Assembly: GCA_002483105.1 (NCBI GenBank)
Contig: DLHG01000005.1
Location: 1-30,520 of the forward strand
Direction: 5' to 3'
From: Bacteroidetes bacterium UBA7674
GTDB lineage: Bacteria > Bacteroidota > Bacteroidia > Chitinophagales > Chitinophagaceae
DNA length: 30,520 nucleotides
Shown: piece after piece, positions 8,514-15,804 of the stretch
Layout: each line of letters starts with the position of its first letter
How positions within the stretch are numbered: position 1 is the first letter of the stretch
Program-made: the position numbers and the translations under genes
The notes under the pieces: model-generated
What the model saw: only the letters and a program-made list of their open reading frames with translations
Told to the model about the DNA's origin: nothing
Databases searched by the model: none

Positions 8514-9059
8514 CTACCCCCTCACACTTGCCTGCCTCGTAAACAACAGCAGATAGATAATGATGAACAGAATAGAGGTGGCGCTGGAGGCCACGATCTT
8601 CAGTAGCAAATAGCCTATGTTCTGCAGGCTCCACATCTCTATGGTAAAGTAGGAGGTATGGTGTAACAGTATAAGGAAGGAGCTATATACCAGGAAAGGC
8701 ATCCAGCCCATGTTCTTTACAGATGGGGATTGATTTGGGTACTCGGCAAGGTTCTTAGGGAGTAAAGCGCTCAATACATTGGTGCGCAGGTAAGCGATCA
8801 ACACTGCTGCAAAGGCGTGTATCCCGGCTGTATTCATAAAGGTATCTACCGTAATGCCTGTGACGAAACTAACTATCAGCAAAACAGGGACCGTTGTCTC
8901 AAAAGGGAGCAACAGGATAAACAGGGGATATACCATAGGCACAAATATGGGGAAGCCCTCGGGTTGAGACCACCACCTGAGCGTGATCTTATTTAAGATC
9001 AATACCTGTATCAAAACTATCAGGCAGAACCGCAGGAAGTTTCTCAGGTATATGCTCAT
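8514..9059 (-). CDS. mreD: Rod shape-determining protein MreD
   Basis: 181 residues, very hydrophobic, with four to five predicted membrane helices (about 8-25, 40-65, 70-92, 115-135, 148-175). Length and topology fit MreD, the inner-membrane partner of MreC in the elongasome that directs lateral wall synthesis. The call rests mainly on position: its ATG overlaps the mreC stop by four bases (ATGA, 9056-9059), indicating translational coupling. In many Bacteroidota the PBP2 and rodA genes follow mreD; here the next gene is an unrelated lipoprotein. Confidence 0.88.
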   Translation of the reverse strand: MSIYLRNFLRFCLIVLIQVLILNKITLRWWSQPEGFPIFVPMVYPLFILLLPFETTVPVLLIVSFVTGITVDTFMNTAGIHAFAAVLIAYLRTNVLSALLPKNLAEYPNQSPSVKNMGWMPFLVYSSFLILLHHTSYFTIEMWSLQNIGYLLLKIVASSATSILFIIIYLLLFTRQASVRG

Positions 9060-9913
9060 TTTTTTATCATTTTAGTAGAGTCCTCAAGTTGCTGACGTTC
9101 AGCCGACATCTTGTTCTCTATTACATACACATATTGCAGGTTGCGGAAATTGGTCGCCGTTTTCAGGTGAAGCGTCTGCATATTATTTTTCTTAGACTTA
9201 GAAACACCCACGATCGTACCGATCAGGATATCGCTAGGGAAGAACGAATAGCTGGTAGTAAATACAGAATCTCTTTTCTTGACCTTTATCTGTTGCGGCA
9301 CATTTTCCATGTGCATGATGTCTGGATTGTCGCCCTCCCATGTCACAGGGCTGAATGTTCCGTCTTTCAGTTTAGCACTTACTTTTTGTTTTACACTAAG
9401 AACCGAAATAACACTGGCATAATGCGCACTTACATATTCTACACGGCCCACAACACCGGTGCCTGAGATAACGGCCATGCCTTTGCGTATTCCATCATTA
9501 CGGCCCCGGTTGATAGTAATAAAGTTATTGCCCGATGCCACAGAGTTATTAATCACTCTCGCTGTGCGGAATACATAATCATTGTACTGCACCTTCTTTG
9601 CTGTATCTGTTGGTACTACGGCAAGTTGTGCCGAAGAGTCTGCGAGCGTATCATAGCTGTTCGCTATCATCATTAGGTTTCTCAGCCTGGCATTTTCATT
9701 TATCAGGCTATCATTCATGCGTTTCAGCCCGAAATAATAAACCACGTCCTGTTGCTTCTGATATGCTTTTCCGGTAAGAGTATTTGCAGAGCTCATTATG
9801 TCCACACCCTGCATCATCTGTGTTCGTGCGATCAACACAATACATACTACTTCTAATGCCAGGAAGAGGATCAGATTAAAGAACCGTCGTATGAACAGAA
9901 TGAAATTACGCAC
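9056..9913 (-). CDS. mreC: Rod shape-determining protein MreC
   Basis: 285 residues. A single N-terminal membrane helix (about 10-30) is followed by a predicted coiled coil (about 55-85, KRMNDSLINENARLRNLMM). The periplasmic beta-rich MreC core contains FITINRGRNDGIRKGMAVIS and GVVGRVEYVSAHYASVISV, both typical of the family. MreC is the periplasmic scaffold linking the MreB filament to the wall synthases. It lies downstream of mreB on the same strand after a 115-base gap holding a large imperfect palindrome, and overlaps mreD by four bases. Confidence 0.93.
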   Translation of the reverse strand: MRNFILFIRRFFNLILFLALEVVCIVLIARTQMMQGVDIMSSANTLTGKAYQKQQDVVYYFGLKRMNDSLINENARLRNLMMIANSYDTLADSSAQLAVVPTDTAKKVQYNDYVFRTARVINNSVASGNNFITINRGRNDGIRKGMAVISGTGVVGRVEYVSAHYASVISVLSVKQKVSAKLKDGTFSPVTWEGDNPDIMHMENVPQQIKVKKRDSVFTTSYSFFPSDILIGTIVGVSKSKKNNMQTLHLKTATNFRNLQYVYVIENKMSAERQQLEDSTKMIKK

Positions 9914-9948
9914 CTGTTAGTTTGTGTTGGAGTATGTATATAAAAGTA

Positions 9949-10017
9949 ATTAGGAATTTGCAATCTGTAACAAGGAGTTTACTAACACATCCTGATTACA
10001 AATTACCAATTCCTAAT
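9949..10017. repeat. Large imperfect palindrome between mreB and mreC
   Basis: The left arm 9949-9975 and the right arm 9991-10017 match as reverse complements at about 21 of 27 positions, including a perfect outer 10-mer (attaggaatt/aattcctaat) and an inner tgtaa/ttaca. The loop is 15 bases. Several differences are G-U compatible. The AT-rich make-up with repeating aatta/ttacaaatt units resembles small dispersed intergenic repeats. Whether it is repeated elsewhere in the genome cannot be seen here. On the transcript it would form a long hairpin between the mreB stop and the mreC start. Confidence 0.6.
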
Positions 10018-10028
10018 CGCACAAAAAT

Positions 10029-11051
10029 TTATTTCATCAGGAAAGGCATCTTCGCTGTATTCTTCAGCGCCATACCTGTACCACGCACCACGGCGCGCAG
10101 CGGATCGTCAGCTACTTGCACCGGGAGTTTTATCTTATGAGATATACGCTTGTCCAGTCCGCGAAGCAACGCTCCACCACCTGTTAAATACAGTCCACGA
10201 CGGTAAATATCCGCAGCTAGCTCGGGTGGTGTGCTTTCCAATGCTTTAAGAATAGCTTCTTCTATTTTGAATATAGATTTATCAAGTGCTTCGGCCACTT
10301 CCTGGTAAGACACCATGATCTGTTTAGGAATACCTGTTACAAGGTCACGTCCGTTCACTGCAATATCATCCGGTGGATTGTCCAGTTCTTTCAATGCAGA
10401 ACCTACATGTATTTTTATTTGCTCGGCAGTACGCTCACCTATCATAAGGCTATGATAGCGGCGCATTGCTTCCATAATGTCGGCAGTAAATTCATCTCCT
10501 GCTATACGGATAGATTGGTCACATACAATACCGGCAAGCGCTATTACAGAAATACCTGTAGTACCACCACCTATATCAATGATCATATTGCCCGTAGGCT
10601 CTTCTACATCTATACCTATACCCAGTGCAGCAGCCATTGGTTCGTGTATCATATACACTTCCTTGGCTCCGGCTTTTTCGCCTGAGTCACGCACAGCGCG
10701 TTTTTCTACTTCTGTTATGCTTGATGGTATGCAGATGACCATTTTCCAGCTTGGGGGAAATAATGGCTTTTTAGGATAGATCAATTTTATCATCTCCCGT
10801 ATCATCCCTTCTGCTGCGTCAAAGTCAGCGATCACTCCATCCTTTAGCGGGCGTATCGTTTTCAGATTTTCATGGGTTTTTTCGTGCATCATCATTGCCT
10901 TCTTTCCCACGGCAACTATCTTGCCCGTAGTACGGTCAAGTGCTACTATTGATGGTTCATCCACAACGATCTGGTCGTTATGAATTATCAGGGTATTGGC
11001 CGTACCCAGATCCATCGCTATCTCTTGCGTCAAAAACTTAAAAAAACCCAT
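10029..11051 (-). CDS. mreB: Rod shape-determining actin homologue MreB
   Basis: 340 residues, the normal length. The actin-fold signatures are present in order: phosphate-1 AMDLGTANTLI (about 12-22), phosphate-2 IDIGGGTTGISVIAL (about 158-172) and the adenosine motif LYLTGGGALLRGLD (about 287-300). The N-terminal GFFKFLTQ provides a short amphipathic/hydrophobic start. MreB polymerises under the membrane and guides lateral wall synthesis. It is the first gene of the mreB-mreC-mreD set. A -7-like box TATCTTTA lies at 11148-11155 on the minus strand. Confidence 0.97.
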   Translation of the reverse strand: MGFFKFLTQEIAMDLGTANTLIIHNDQIVVDEPSIVALDRTTGKIVAVGKKAMMMHEKTHENLKTIRPLKDGVIADFDAAEGMIREMIKLIYPKKPLFPPSWKMVICIPSSITEVEKRAVRDSGEKAGAKEVYMIHEPMAAALGIGIDVEEPTGNMIIDIGGGTTGISVIALAGIVCDQSIRIAGDEFTADIMEAMRRYHSLMIGERTAEQIKIHVGSALKELDNPPDDIAVNGRDLVTGIPKQIMVSYQEVAEALDKSIFKIEEAILKALESTPPELAADIYRRGLYLTGGGALLRGLDKRISHKIKLPVQVADDPLRAVVRGTGMALKNTAKMPFLMK

Positions 11052-11118
11052 AAAATCGTACTAAAGCAGCTAATTTTTATAAAAGTAATGGCTATTTCTC
11101 AATAAAATGATAGGAAAC

Positions 11119-11155
11119 AAAGATTTTCAAATCTTTTTTTAACGGGGTAAAGATA
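11119..11155 (-). promoter_or_regulatory. Tentative mreB promoter/leader with a small AT hairpin
   Basis: On the minus strand the box TATCTTTA (11148-11155) differs from TAnnTTTG at the last base. Downstream in the leader is an inverted repeat, aaagattt/aaatcttt at 11119-11136, around a 2-base centre. No matching -33 TTTG was found at the usual spacing, so this is a weak call. Confidence 0.25.
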
Positions 11156-11310
11156 GAGATATTTACGGGCTATAGCCTAATTGCTTTCAGCGCTCAAATC
11201 ATTTTTTTACCGATTATATAAACCACCCGATTTACAGGCTAAAAATTAGCATGGTATTTGCTTTAATCTTACTTAATACCACAACACAATCAACTTAATC
11301 CGAACTTCTC

Positions 11311-11847
11311 ATGAAAAGAACACCGACCAACTCGCGGTGGCTTATTGCCCCTTTCTTATTATTGCTAATCTCCTCATGTCGACCTAATGAGGGTTATCCT
11401 ACACAAGTGGATGGCTGGGCTCCTATATATGCCAGTGTCGACTCGGTAAAAAAAATAGAGGGAGTTGCCGCTCGCTCTATTGAAAGCGGGGGCAAGATAT
11501 ATATCAAAGACAATATCCTTTACCAGGTTGAAAGTGGCCAGGGTATTCATGTTATTGACTATTCCACTCCCGAAAGCCCGCAAAAACTGAAGTTTATCAG
11601 GTGTTTTGGCGCGCAGGAGCTTTCTATTATGGATAACAACCTCTACACCAATAATGTTAATGACCTCGTCGTAATTGATATCTCTGACCTGAATAATATA
11701 AAACTGGTAGGGCGTAAAGAAAATCTGCTCAGAATGGTTAGCACAGCCCCTCCTGAAAGTGGCTATTTTGAATGCCCGGACAAGTCCAAGGGCGAAATAG
11801 TAGGCTGGCAACAAAAATTATTACACAACCCTCGCTGCAGGAAATAA
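11311..11847 (+). CDS. LVIVD-repeat lipoprotein (first of a tandem pair)
   Basis: 178 residues. The N-terminal signal ends in LISSC (cysteine near residue 23), so it is a predicted lipoprotein. Two LVIVD-type repeats are visible: GQGIHVIDYSTPESPQKL (about 77-94) and NDLVVIDISDLNNIKLVG (about 117-134). It ends with YFECPDKSKG...NPRCRK, a tail I associate with this short LVIVD lipoprotein family in Bacteroidota, so it is probably complete rather than a truncated propeller. The next gene starts 22 bases later and encodes a related repeat protein, suggesting an operon. The function is unknown. Confidence 0.8.
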   Translation: MKRTPTNSRWLIAPFLLLLISSCRPNEGYPTQVDGWAPIYASVDSVKKIEGVAARSIESGGKIYIKDNILYQVESGQGIHVIDYSTPESPQKLKFIRCFGAQELSIMDNNLYTNNVNDLVVIDISDLNNIKLVGRKENLLRMVSTAPPESGYFECPDKSKGEIVGWQQKLLHNPRCRK

Positions 11848-11869
11848 AATAACCCTTAACGATCAGATC

Positions 11870-12622
11870 ATGAAAAAAATACTTTACGTTTTCATCCCGA
11901 TACTCTTTACGGTTTTGCTTGCCGCTTGTTCTAAAGGCAATAAAGGCACCGAATCAGCTTCCGGCGATACGGGACAGGGCGGCTCTCTTGCCCGTTATAC
12001 TATTGCCAACCAGTATTTGTATATGGTTGACATGCGGGAGTTGAAAGCCTTTTCGCTGGCAAATCCCACCGATCCGGTTCTTACCAAGACTGTCCAGGTG
12101 GGCACAGATATAGAAACCATCTTCGTTTTTGAGGATAAGCTCTTCATCGGCTCCCGGCAGGCAATGTATATATATTCTATTACTAACCCATCAAGCCCGC
12201 AATACCTAGGAGAAGCTTCCCATGTGCGTGCTTGCGATCCTGTGATAGCCAACCAGGACTATGCCTATGTAACGGTTCGCAGTGGTACTGACTGTGGCGG
12301 AACCACCAACGCGCTCTATGTATATAACGTGGCGAACATCTTGAACCCTACCCAGGTGAACGTGATACCCATGTCTTCTCCATACGGCCTTGGCAAGACG
12401 GATCATGTATTATATGTTTGCGATGGAGGTAATGGCCTCAAGGTTTACGATATTACCAGCCCGGTCTATCCCTCTCATAAGAACACCATTAACGGAGAGA
12501 TATTTTATGATGTGATAGTAGATGAGGCGGACGACCTGCTGATCTGTATGGTACAAGGCGGAACTGCTATATATAGGATAAATGGATATAATCTTGAAAA
12601 GCTCGCAAAGATCGTCAACTAA
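11870..12622 (+). CDS. LVIVD-repeat lipoprotein (second of a tandem pair)
   Basis: 250 residues. The signal peptide has a lipobox LLAAC (cysteine near residue 20) and is followed by a G/S/T-rich linker. The rest is beta-propeller-like LVIVD repeats of about 45 residues: LYMVDMRELKAFSLANPTDP, MYIYSITNPSSPQYLG, LYVYNVANILNPTQVNVI and LKVYDITSPVYP. The motif HVRACDPVIANQDYAYVTVRSG is characteristic of this group. It is a likely surface or periplasmic propeller with an unknown partner, and a perfect hairpin terminator follows. Confidence 0.85.
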   Translation: MKKILYVFIPILFTVLLAACSKGNKGTESASGDTGQGGSLARYTIANQYLYMVDMRELKAFSLANPTDPVLTKTVQVGTDIETIFVFEDKLFIGSRQAMYIYSITNPSSPQYLGEASHVRACDPVIANQDYAYVTVRSGTDCGGTTNALYVYNVANILNPTQVNVIPMSSPYGLGKTDHVLYVCDGGNGLKVYDITSPVYPSHKNTINGEIFYDVIVDEADDLLICMVQGGTAIYRINGYNLEKLAKIVN

Positions 12623-12635
12623 GTAAATAATTGCG

Positions 12636-12669
12636 ATGGGGCGAAATTTTATGTTTCGCCCCATTTTTT
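12636..12669 (+). terminator. Intrinsic terminator after the LVIVD gene pair
   Basis: An 11-bp perfect stem (12636-12646 with 12654-12664, atggggcgaaa/tttcgccccat), a 7-base loop and a T run at 12664-12669. It begins 13 bases after the stop. Confidence 0.9.
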
Positions 12670-12695
12670 CTCTCGGCATTTAGCAAAATTTCTAT

Positions 12696-12703
12696 TACTT
12701 TTG
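12696..12703 (+). promoter_or_regulatory. -7 box TACTTTTG upstream of carB
   Basis: An exact TAnnTTTG match just after the upstream terminator. No clear TTTG is present at the -33 position. Transcription from here would start near 12709, giving carB a leader of about 85 bases. Confidence 0.5.
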
Positions 12704-12707
12704 CACC

Positions 12708-12783
12708 TCGGGCGTTGAGCCCGATTTTTGTATCTGCTCATCGCGCCTAAGCTAGTTACTGGCTTACATTTTTCGTTTTTTTT
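12708..12783 (+). promoter_or_regulatory. carB: Structured carB leader with two T-tailed hairpins
   Basis: Hairpin 1 pairs tcgggc (12708-12713) with gcccga (12719-12724) over a 5-base loop and is followed by T5 (12725-12729). Hairpin 2 pairs taagc (12748-12752) with gctta (12762-12766) over 9 bases and is followed by T-rich sequence to 12783. Both look like terminator or attenuator elements between the promoter-like box and the ATG. Hairpin 1 would sit almost at the 5' end of the RNA, so it might instead protect the message. Confidence 0.4.
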
Positions 12784-12794
12784 GAACTTATTAT

Positions 12795-15650
12795 ATGCCG
12801 CGCGATCTTTCAATAAAATCTGTTTTAATTATCGGTTCAGGACCAATCGTCATTGGCCAAGCTTGCGAATTTGACTACTCAGGCTCTCAGGCAGCCCGTA
12901 GCCTTCGTGAGGAGGGTGTCGAGGTGATCTTGATCAATTCCAATCCTGCAACCATTATGACTGACCCGATAATGGCCGACATGGTTTACCTGTTGCCTCT
13001 TACCGTGGAAAGCATTGAGCAAATACTGGAAGAGAATAATATAGACGCTGTACTCCCTACTATGGGTGGACAAACAGCACTGAACCTTTGTAAAGAGGCC
13101 GACGAGCTGGGTGTCTGGGAGAAAAATAATGTAAAGCTGATAGGCGTTGACATAAAAGCCATCGACAAAGCGGAAGACCGTGAACTTTTCCGCAAGTGGA
13201 TGATAGAAATGGGCATCCCTGTAGCAACCGCAAGAACAGCTAACTCAATGCTGGAAGGTAAAGAGTTTGCACAGGAAATTGGTTTGCCTTTAGTGATACG
13301 CCCTTCCTATACCCTTGGTGGTACAGGTGGCGGTTTCGTAATGCACAAAGAAGATCTGGAAGCCGCGCTGGACAGAGGTCTTACCGCATCACCTATACAC
13401 GAGGTGCTGGTAGAGCAGGCAGTACTGGGCTGGAAGGAATTTGAATTAGAATTACTCCGTGATAAAGAAGATAATGTAGTCATTATCTGTACGGTCGAGA
13501 ACTTCGATCCGATGGGTATCCATACAGGTGATAGTATTACCGTAGCCCCGGCTATGACGCTAAGCGATACTGCATATCAACTGATGCGCAATACTGCAAT
13601 ACGCATGATGCGCGATTTGGGCAACTTTGCCGGTGGTTGTAATGTACAGTTCGCGCTAAACCCCGAGACAGAAGAAATAATTGCCATCGAGATCAACCCT
13701 CGTGTGAGCCGCTCTTCAGCGCTGGCGTCTAAAGCCACAGGTTATCCTATTGCTAAAATAGCTGCTAAGCTGGCCATCGGGTATTCACTTGATGAGCTGC
13801 AAAACCAGATCACGAAAACAACCTCTGCATACTTTGAACCTGCGCTGGACTATGTAATAGTAAAAATGCCACGCTGGAACTTTGATAAGTTCAAGGGTGC
13901 AGATGATACTCTTGGCCTGCAGATGAAGTCGGTAGGTGAGGTTATGGCCATTGGCCGCACTTTTGCGGAAGCACTGCAGAAAGCCTGTCAGAGCCTCGAA
14001 AACAACGCCACAGGCCTTTCTTTCCTCAGCACTACCCGTCTGCGCCCTGAAGAAATCCTGGAAAGCATTAAACGCCCTCAGTGGGACAGAATATTCCGTA
14101 TCAAAGAAGCTCTTGCGGCTGGCGTATCAATTAAGACCATTCGCGAAATAACACTCATAGACCGCTGGTTCCTTTACCAGATACAGGATATAGTGAAGCT
14201 GGAAGTAGAGATAGCCAAACACAAGCACCTCGAAAGCCTTCCGTTTGAACTACTCTCTGAGGCCAAGCAAATGGGCTTCAGTGACGACCAGATAGCTGAA
14301 CTGATAAAGGATTGCACAGGGGAAGAAGTATATGAATACAGGAAGAAACTAGGTATCAGGCGTGTGTACAAGATGGTAGATACGTGTAGCGCGGAGTTTG
14401 AAGCAAAAACGCCATACTACTATAGCACCTTCGAGCCTACCGCTTATTCTAATGATACACAGGGCGACCTTGTCTTCAACGAAAGCAAGCTTACGGACAA
14501 AAAGAAAATAATAGTGCTTGGCTCCGGCCCTAACCGTATAGGTCAGGGTATCGAATTCGACTACTGCTGCACCCATGGCCTGATGGCTATTCGTGAGGCA
14601 GGATATGAGTCAATAATGGTCAATTGTAACCCCGAAACAGTTTCTACAGACTTCGACATAGCCGATAAGCTATACTTCGAGCCTGTTTATTGGGAACATC
14701 TCTGGGAGATAATAGACCATGAGAAGCCATTTGGCGTAATAGTGCAGCTAGGTGGCCAAACGGCACTGAAACTGGCAAAACGCCTGCATGAGAACGGAAT
14801 AAAGATCGTGGGCACATCTTTCGACGATATGGATATCGCCGAAGACCGTGGCCGCTTCAGCGACTTGCTGAAGGAGCTGGGTATCCCTTATCCTAACTAT
14901 GGCACCGCTTACAACACAGACGATGCTATTGAGGTGGCTAAAGAAGTTGGGTATCCGGTTTTGGTTCGCCCATCCTACGTTTTAGGGGGCCAGCGTATGC
15001 GTATCGTTATTAATGACGACGAGCTGGAAAAGAGCGTTCTCAGCCTGCTGAAACACCTTCCCGGCAATAAAATACTCATTGATCATTTCCTTGACCGTTG
15101 CCAGGAAGCGGAAGTAGACGCCATCTGCGATGGTGAAGACGTACATATCATGGGTATCATGGAGCACATAGAGCCCGCAGGTATCCATAGTGGAGATAGC
15201 CATGCAGTACTCCCTTGCTTCAATCTTGGCCAGCTGGAAATTGATGAAATGGCCGACTATGCTAAAAAAATAGCCCTACGCCTCAATATTAAGGGGCTGA
15301 TCAATATCCAGTTCGCTATCAAAGACGGTAAAGTGTTCGTAATAGAAGCCAACCCCCGCGCCAGCCGCACTACTCCATTCATTGCAAAGGCCTATGGCGT
15401 GCCATATCTGAATATCGCTACCAAGGTAATGATGGGCGAAAATATGCTGAAAGATTTTGATGTAAAGAAGCACCTGGAGGGATTTGCAGTAAAGGAACCG
15501 GTATTTAGCTTTGATAAATTTCCTAATGTGAACAAGGAACTGGGCCCGGAAATGAAGAGTACAGGTGAGGCTATTCGCTTTATTAAGAACCTTCGCGACC
15601 CATGGTTCCGCCAGCTATATAAGGAGCGAAGTATGCACCTGAGCAAGTAA
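12795..15650 (+). CDS. carB: Carbamoyl-phosphate synthase large subunit, lacking the C-terminal regulatory domain
   Basis: 951 residues. It makes carbamoyl phosphate from bicarbonate, ammonia delivered by CarA, and two ATP, feeding pyrimidine and arginine synthesis. Two homologous ATP-grasp halves are visible. The first starts with VLIIGSGPIVIGQACEFDYS and has RPSYTLGGTGGG (about 169-180) and AIEINPRVSRSSALASKATG. The second starts with IIVLGSGPNRIGQGIEFDY (about 570) and has RPSYVLGGQRMR (about 725) and FVIEANPRASRTTPFIAKA. An oligomerisation region lies between them. The protein stops at the end of the second synthetase unit. The roughly 130-residue MGS-like allosteric domain that brings E. 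coli CarB to 1073 residues is absent, as I recall for several other Bacteroidota. carA is not in the window. Confidence 0.97.
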   Translation: MPRDLSIKSVLIIGSGPIVIGQACEFDYSGSQAARSLREEGVEVILINSNPATIMTDPIMADMVYLLPLTVESIEQILEENNIDAVLPTMGGQTALNLCKEADELGVWEKNNVKLIGVDIKAIDKAEDRELFRKWMIEMGIPVATARTANSMLEGKEFAQEIGLPLVIRPSYTLGGTGGGFVMHKEDLEAALDRGLTASPIHEVLVEQAVLGWKEFELELLRDKEDNVVIICTVENFDPMGIHTGDSITVAPAMTLSDTAYQLMRNTAIRMMRDLGNFAGGCNVQFALNPETEEIIAIEINPRVSRSSALASKATGYPIAKIAAKLAIGYSLDELQNQITKTTSAYFEPALDYVIVKMPRWNFDKFKGADDTLGLQMKSVGEVMAIGRTFAEALQKACQSLENNATGLSFLSTTRLRPEEILESIKRPQWDRIFRIKEALAAGVSIKTIREITLIDRWFLYQIQDIVKLEVEIAKHKHLESLPFELLSEAKQMGFSDDQIAELIKDCTGEEVYEYRKKLGIRRVYKMVDTCSAEFEAKTPYYYSTFEPTAYSNDTQGDLVFNESKLTDKKKIIVLGSGPNRIGQGIEFDYCCTHGLMAIREAGYESIMVNCNPETVSTDFDIADKLYFEPVYWEHLWEIIDHEKPFGVIVQLGGQTALKLAKRLHENGIKIVGTSFDDMDIAEDRGRFSDLLKELGIPYPNYGTAYNTDDAIEVAKEVGYPVLVRPSYVLGGQRMRIVINDDELEKSVLSLLKHLPGNKILIDHFLDRCQEAEVDAICDGEDVHIMGIMEHIEPAGIHSGDSHAVLPCFNLGQLEIDEMADYAKKIALRLNIKGLINIQFAIKDGKVFVIEANPRASRTTPFIAKAYGVPYLNIATKVMMGENMLKDFDVKKHLEGFAVKEPVFSFDKFPNVNKELGPEMKSTGEAIRFIKNLRDPWFRQLYKERSMHLSK

Positions 15651-15772
15651 TGGAATTATATATGTATTTTCCAGGGCTCTAGTACCAGAGATTTGACGCT
15701 AATTTTACGTCTATATGATAGTTCCGCACCCTTTATGGGGCGGATAGATGAGGGTATTATCGCTTTTTTGTT

Positions 15773-15780
15773 TATTTTTA
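15773..15780 (+). promoter_or_regulatory. -7-like box TATTTTTA before the first T9SS type A gene
   Basis: One base off TAnnTTTG and 24 bases before the ATG at 15805. It lies downstream of the alternative in-frame ATG at 15748, which supports the inner start. Confidence 0.3.
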
Positions 15781-15804
15781 CTTTTCGTTAACATCGTAAC
15801 AGGT

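Noticed and set aside
11311..12622. The two LVIVD genes as one propeller protein split by a frameshift
   Set aside because: Each has its own signal peptide and lipobox, and the first ends in a family-typical tail. Two separate lipoproteins fit better than a broken gene.
12715..12750. An 11-codon TTG-initiated leader peptide (ending taa at 12748-12750) before carB
   Set aside because: TTG starts are uncommon, no run of regulatory codons (only one arginine) is present, and it overlaps the hairpins. There is not enough to call a leader peptide.
15651..15804. Terminator after carB (imperfect ccgcaccc/ggggcgg hairpin near 15724-15743)
   Set aside because: The stem needs a bulge, lies about 75 bases after the stop and is not followed by a T run. 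I could not support it as a terminator.
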